9,239 nucleotides of DNA from Candidatus Woykebacteria bacterium RBG_13_40_15. GTDB lineage: Bacteria; Patescibacteria; Microgenomatia; Woykebacterales; RBG-16-39-9b. Below, one piece after another: positions 8,090 to 9,239 of this stretch (positions are counted from its first letter, which is position 1; each line of letters starts with the position of its first letter). Location: NCBI GenBank assembly GCA_001816655.1, contig MHCP01000029.1:1-9239 (forward strand), read 5' to 3'. The translations under genes and the position numbers were made by a program. Below the pieces are notes generated by a model. It made no database searches. It was not told the DNA's origin and was given only the letters and a program-made list of their open reading frames with translations.

Positions 8090-8166
8090 GGCCCCGTCGT
8101 CTAGTGGCCTAGGATATCGGGTTTTCATCCCGAAGATCGCGGGTTCGAATCCCGCCGGGGTCACCA
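8090..8166 (+). tRNA. tRNA-Glu (anticodon UUC)
   Basis: The acceptor stem pairs GGCCCCG (8090-8096) with CGGGGTC (8156-8162), with one G-U pair. The anticodon stem TCGGG/CCCGA encloses the loop TTTTCAT (8122-8128) with anticodon TTC at 8124-8126, which reads GAA and GAG. The T arm is GCGGG-TTCGAAT-CCCGC. The D region GTCTAGTGGCCTAGGA closely resembles bacterial tRNA-Glu. The discriminator is A, and CCA is encoded (8164-8166). Besides translation, Glu-tRNA can supply tetrapyrrole synthesis, but nothing here bears on that. Confidence 0.97.
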
Positions 8167-8197
8167 ATAACAATTTATACTATCTTAACAGGATAAA

Positions 8198-8794
8198 TTA
8201 AATAGACTGTATGGCATTTTCATACCAAGAACGTGCCACTTCTTTAGCTTTCTTGGAACTAATTCTATCGAACATCCAGTCAAATTTTTCTTTTACTTTA
8301 GTAGCTCCAACCTTTGGGACCATATTTAAAAGAAAGGCTTCAATATTGTTTTCAAAGAAACTAATGCTATCGGCATCCATTAGTAAGTTCTGGTCTGAAT
8401 TGCCACCAATTTCGTGCTTTGAAACTAGCATTTCTACTCTTTCAACGAGTTTATTGTTAGCATTTTGACTCTTCAAAAAATCGGTAATAATCTCTGCTGC
8501 TTTTTGCTGGTGATATCTTAGGTGGTTTTCGTCTCTGAAACCTTTTTTGGTTTTCCTAAACTTTCCTTGATAATCAGCTTCTCTAAAAGCTCGTTCTATA
8601 TCATGGGAGAATGCAGCAATTAACATAGCTTCGTCTGCGTTAGGGTTCAATTGCTTGATCCAATAAGCTGTTCGCTCAAAATGTTTAATCTCTCCTGCAT
8701 TATCAGCTTTAACAAAAGAATTAACGACAAACTGTTTTACTTTTTTGTATAGATCTGTATCCATAATTGGAAGCTTTGACTGTAATTCTAGCAT
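8198..8794 (-). CDS. HD-domain metal-dependent phosphohydrolase-like protein
   Basis: The 198-residue, mainly helical cytoplasmic protein carries the HD pattern: His38 in IKHFERT, His64-Asp65 in AAFSHDIERAF, further His91, His95 and His127 (SKHEIGG), and Asp140/Asp142 in LMDADS. These could bind one or two metal ions, as in HD phosphohydrolases acting on nucleotides or other phosphate esters. The substrate cannot be told. The ATG at 8794 gives 198 residues. An in-frame ATG at 8764 (Met11) would give 188 and may be the true start, because a TGC-TAGAAT extended -10 (8785-8793) overlaps the first ATG and would place the transcript start downstream of it. Neither start has an SD. The gene is divergent from the deoxyribosyltransferase-like gene with only 21 bases between ATGs, hinting at a shared role in nucleotide metabolism (inference). 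Confidence 0.75.
   Translation of the reverse strand: MLELQSKLPIMDTDLYKKVKQFVVNSFVKADNAGEIKHFERTAYWIKQLNPNADEAMLIAAFSHDIERAFREADYQGKFRKTKKGFRDENHLRYHQQKAAEIITDFLKSQNANNKLVERVEMLVSKHEIGGNSDQNLLMDADSISFFENNIEAFLLNMVPKVGATKVKEKFDWMFDRISSKKAKEVARSWYENAIQSI
8785..8793 (-). promoter_or_regulatory. Possible extended -10 for the HD-domain gene (supports start at Met11)
   Basis: The minus strand reads TGCTAGAAT, with TAGAAT at 8785-8790. It overlaps the upstream ATG, so if used it predicts translation from the ATG at 8764 with a leader of about 13 bases. The -35 candidate TTCGAA at 17 bases is weak. The box lies within the spacer of the opposing promoter. Confidence 0.35.
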
Positions 8795-8808
8795 TTTTGG
8801 TGTAAAAT
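8791..8808 (+). repeat. 18-base promoter-like element, copy 2 (upstream of deoxyribosyltransferase-like gene)
   Basis: GCATTTTTGGTGTAAAAT matches the minus-strand element at 6956-6973 at 17 of 18 bases. Its last six bases are the -10 TAAAAT (8803-8808), which ends 7 bases before the ATG at 8816, again a leaderless arrangement without SD. The first four bases include the upstream ATG of the opposing HD gene. Confidence 0.5.
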
Positions 8809-8815
8809 TCGAACT

Positions 8816-9239
8816 ATGAAAATAATGTTGTTGGGAGGCCTTCCCAAAGGTGATGAGGAAAGAAAAAGTTTTGTTGATTGGAAAAAGGATTATGAGGATA
8901 GACTTCTAAAAGAAATTCCTGGTGCACAAGTCCTTCATGGCGATTTAATCAGTGACAAAGAAGGGCCGGAAGTAGTCGTTGGCCACGATTTATGGTTGGT
9001 AAAGCATTCTGATGTAATTATCGTTAATGCCACCTCTAAGATGGGTGCTGGAACTGCTCAAGAAATGGTCTTTGCGAAACATTTTAAGAAACCTCTCGTT
9101 TCCATTCTACCCAAAGATACTCATCACCGAAGATCCGGCGTTGTCTTTCACGGTGAAAAGATCGAAGATTGGATTCATCCGTTTATCTTTGTTTCTTCAG
9201 ATTTTATTGCTGAAAATATTGATGAAGCTATCAATTGGA
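8816..9239 (+). CDS. Nucleoside 2-deoxyribosyltransferase-like protein (3' end beyond window)
   Basis: The visible 141 residues begin MKIMLLGGLP, a Rossmann-like first strand. They continue to HDLWLVKHSDVIIVNATSK in pattern (57-75) and GAGTAQEMVFAKHFKKPLVSI (77-97). The last resembles the GTAxE(I/M)GxA segment of nucleoside 2-deoxyribosyltransferases and related nucleoside-processing proteins, where the Glu (here Glu83) is the nucleophile. HDLWLV..SDVII matches the acidic helix and strand that precede it. Members exchange or hydrolyse the N-glycosidic bond of deoxynucleosides or nucleotides; the exact substrate is not readable. No signal peptide. ATG at 8816 is chosen because it begins the first beta strand and follows a -10 by 7 bases; Met4 is an alternative. 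The gene is divergent from an HD hydrolase, which would fit nucleotide salvage or clean-up (inference). The C-terminus is cut by the window. Confidence 0.72.
   Translation, partial: MKIMLLGGLPKGDEERKSFVDWKKDYEDRLLKEIPGAQVLHGDLISDKEGPEVVVGHDLWLVKHSDVIIVNATSKMGAGTAQEMVFAKHFKKPLVSILPKDTHHRRSGVVFHGEKIEDWIHPFIFVSSDFIAENIDEAINW

Noticed and set aside
7820..8104. Plus-strand open frame across the surface-gene promoter region
   Set aside because: It lies antisense to the signal peptide region, runs through two clear promoters into the tRNA, and has no family features or start signal.
8090..8166. tRNA-Glu as an integration (att) site for a mobile element
   Set aside because: No integrase gene and no repeat of the tRNA 3' end is present in the window.
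8173..8198. Imperfect AT-rich inverted repeat between tRNA-Glu and the HD gene, considered as a two-way terminator
   Set aside because: Nine pairs with one mismatch, low GC and no T-tract on either strand; it also overlaps the HD stop codon.
8211..8468. 85-codon plus-strand open frame inside the HD gene
   Set aside because: It is an antisense shadow of a gene with clear HD motifs and has no recognisable family.

Overview
The window is about 9.2 kb of AT-rich bacterial DNA. It reads with the standard code, and every complete gene stops with TAA. It holds six complete protein genes, two protein genes cut by the window edges, and one tRNA gene. No phage, insertion sequence, CRISPR array or rRNA is visible. 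The lineage cannot be named from this alone. A small, economical genome, for example a candidate-phyla (Patescibacteria-type) bacterium, would fit the fused and split purine genes, tiny or absent 5' leaders and lack of obvious terminators; this is inference. The tRNA is plainly bacterial.

Positions 1-4865 (minus strand) carry a purine operon for two consecutive de novo steps. First comes a 992-residue PurL with a PurS-like N-terminus and no glutaminase domain. A polypeptide joining PurQ (the missing glutaminase) to PurM (AIR synthetase, the next enzyme) follows directly. One in-frame TAA separates the two genes, so together they look like a large PurL whose glutaminase has been cut off and attached to PurM. 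PurQM should supply ammonia to PurL and then cyclise PurL's product.

Positions 4866-5026 form a divergent promoter region. The plus-strand gene at 5027-5902 encodes an M24 (methionine aminopeptidase/creatinase)-like protein whose metal site looks incomplete. It converges on an overlapping minus-strand pair (5945-6944): a C39-like papain-fold protein followed by an SRPBCC-fold protein. Upstream of these, 7054-7971 encodes a secreted, membrane-anchored surface protein with a DNRLRE domain. Its promoter has a perfect TTGACA and an extended -10 placed so that transcription would start at or next to the ATG.

Positions 7972-8089 hold two divergent promoters, one for the surface protein and one for tRNA-Glu(UUC) at 8090-8166. 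The right end has a minus-strand HD-domain hydrolase gene (8198-8794). Divergent from it, and almost touching, is a plus-strand gene for a nucleoside 2-deoxyribosyltransferase-like protein (8816 to beyond the edge).

Two patterns run across the window. Several first-in-operon genes have a -10 box only 6-7 bases before the ATG and no Shine-Dalgarno, which suggests leaderless mRNAs, whereas the internal purQM start has a good AAGGA. A near-identical 18-base element sits in front of both the C39-like and the deoxyribosyltransferase-like genes.
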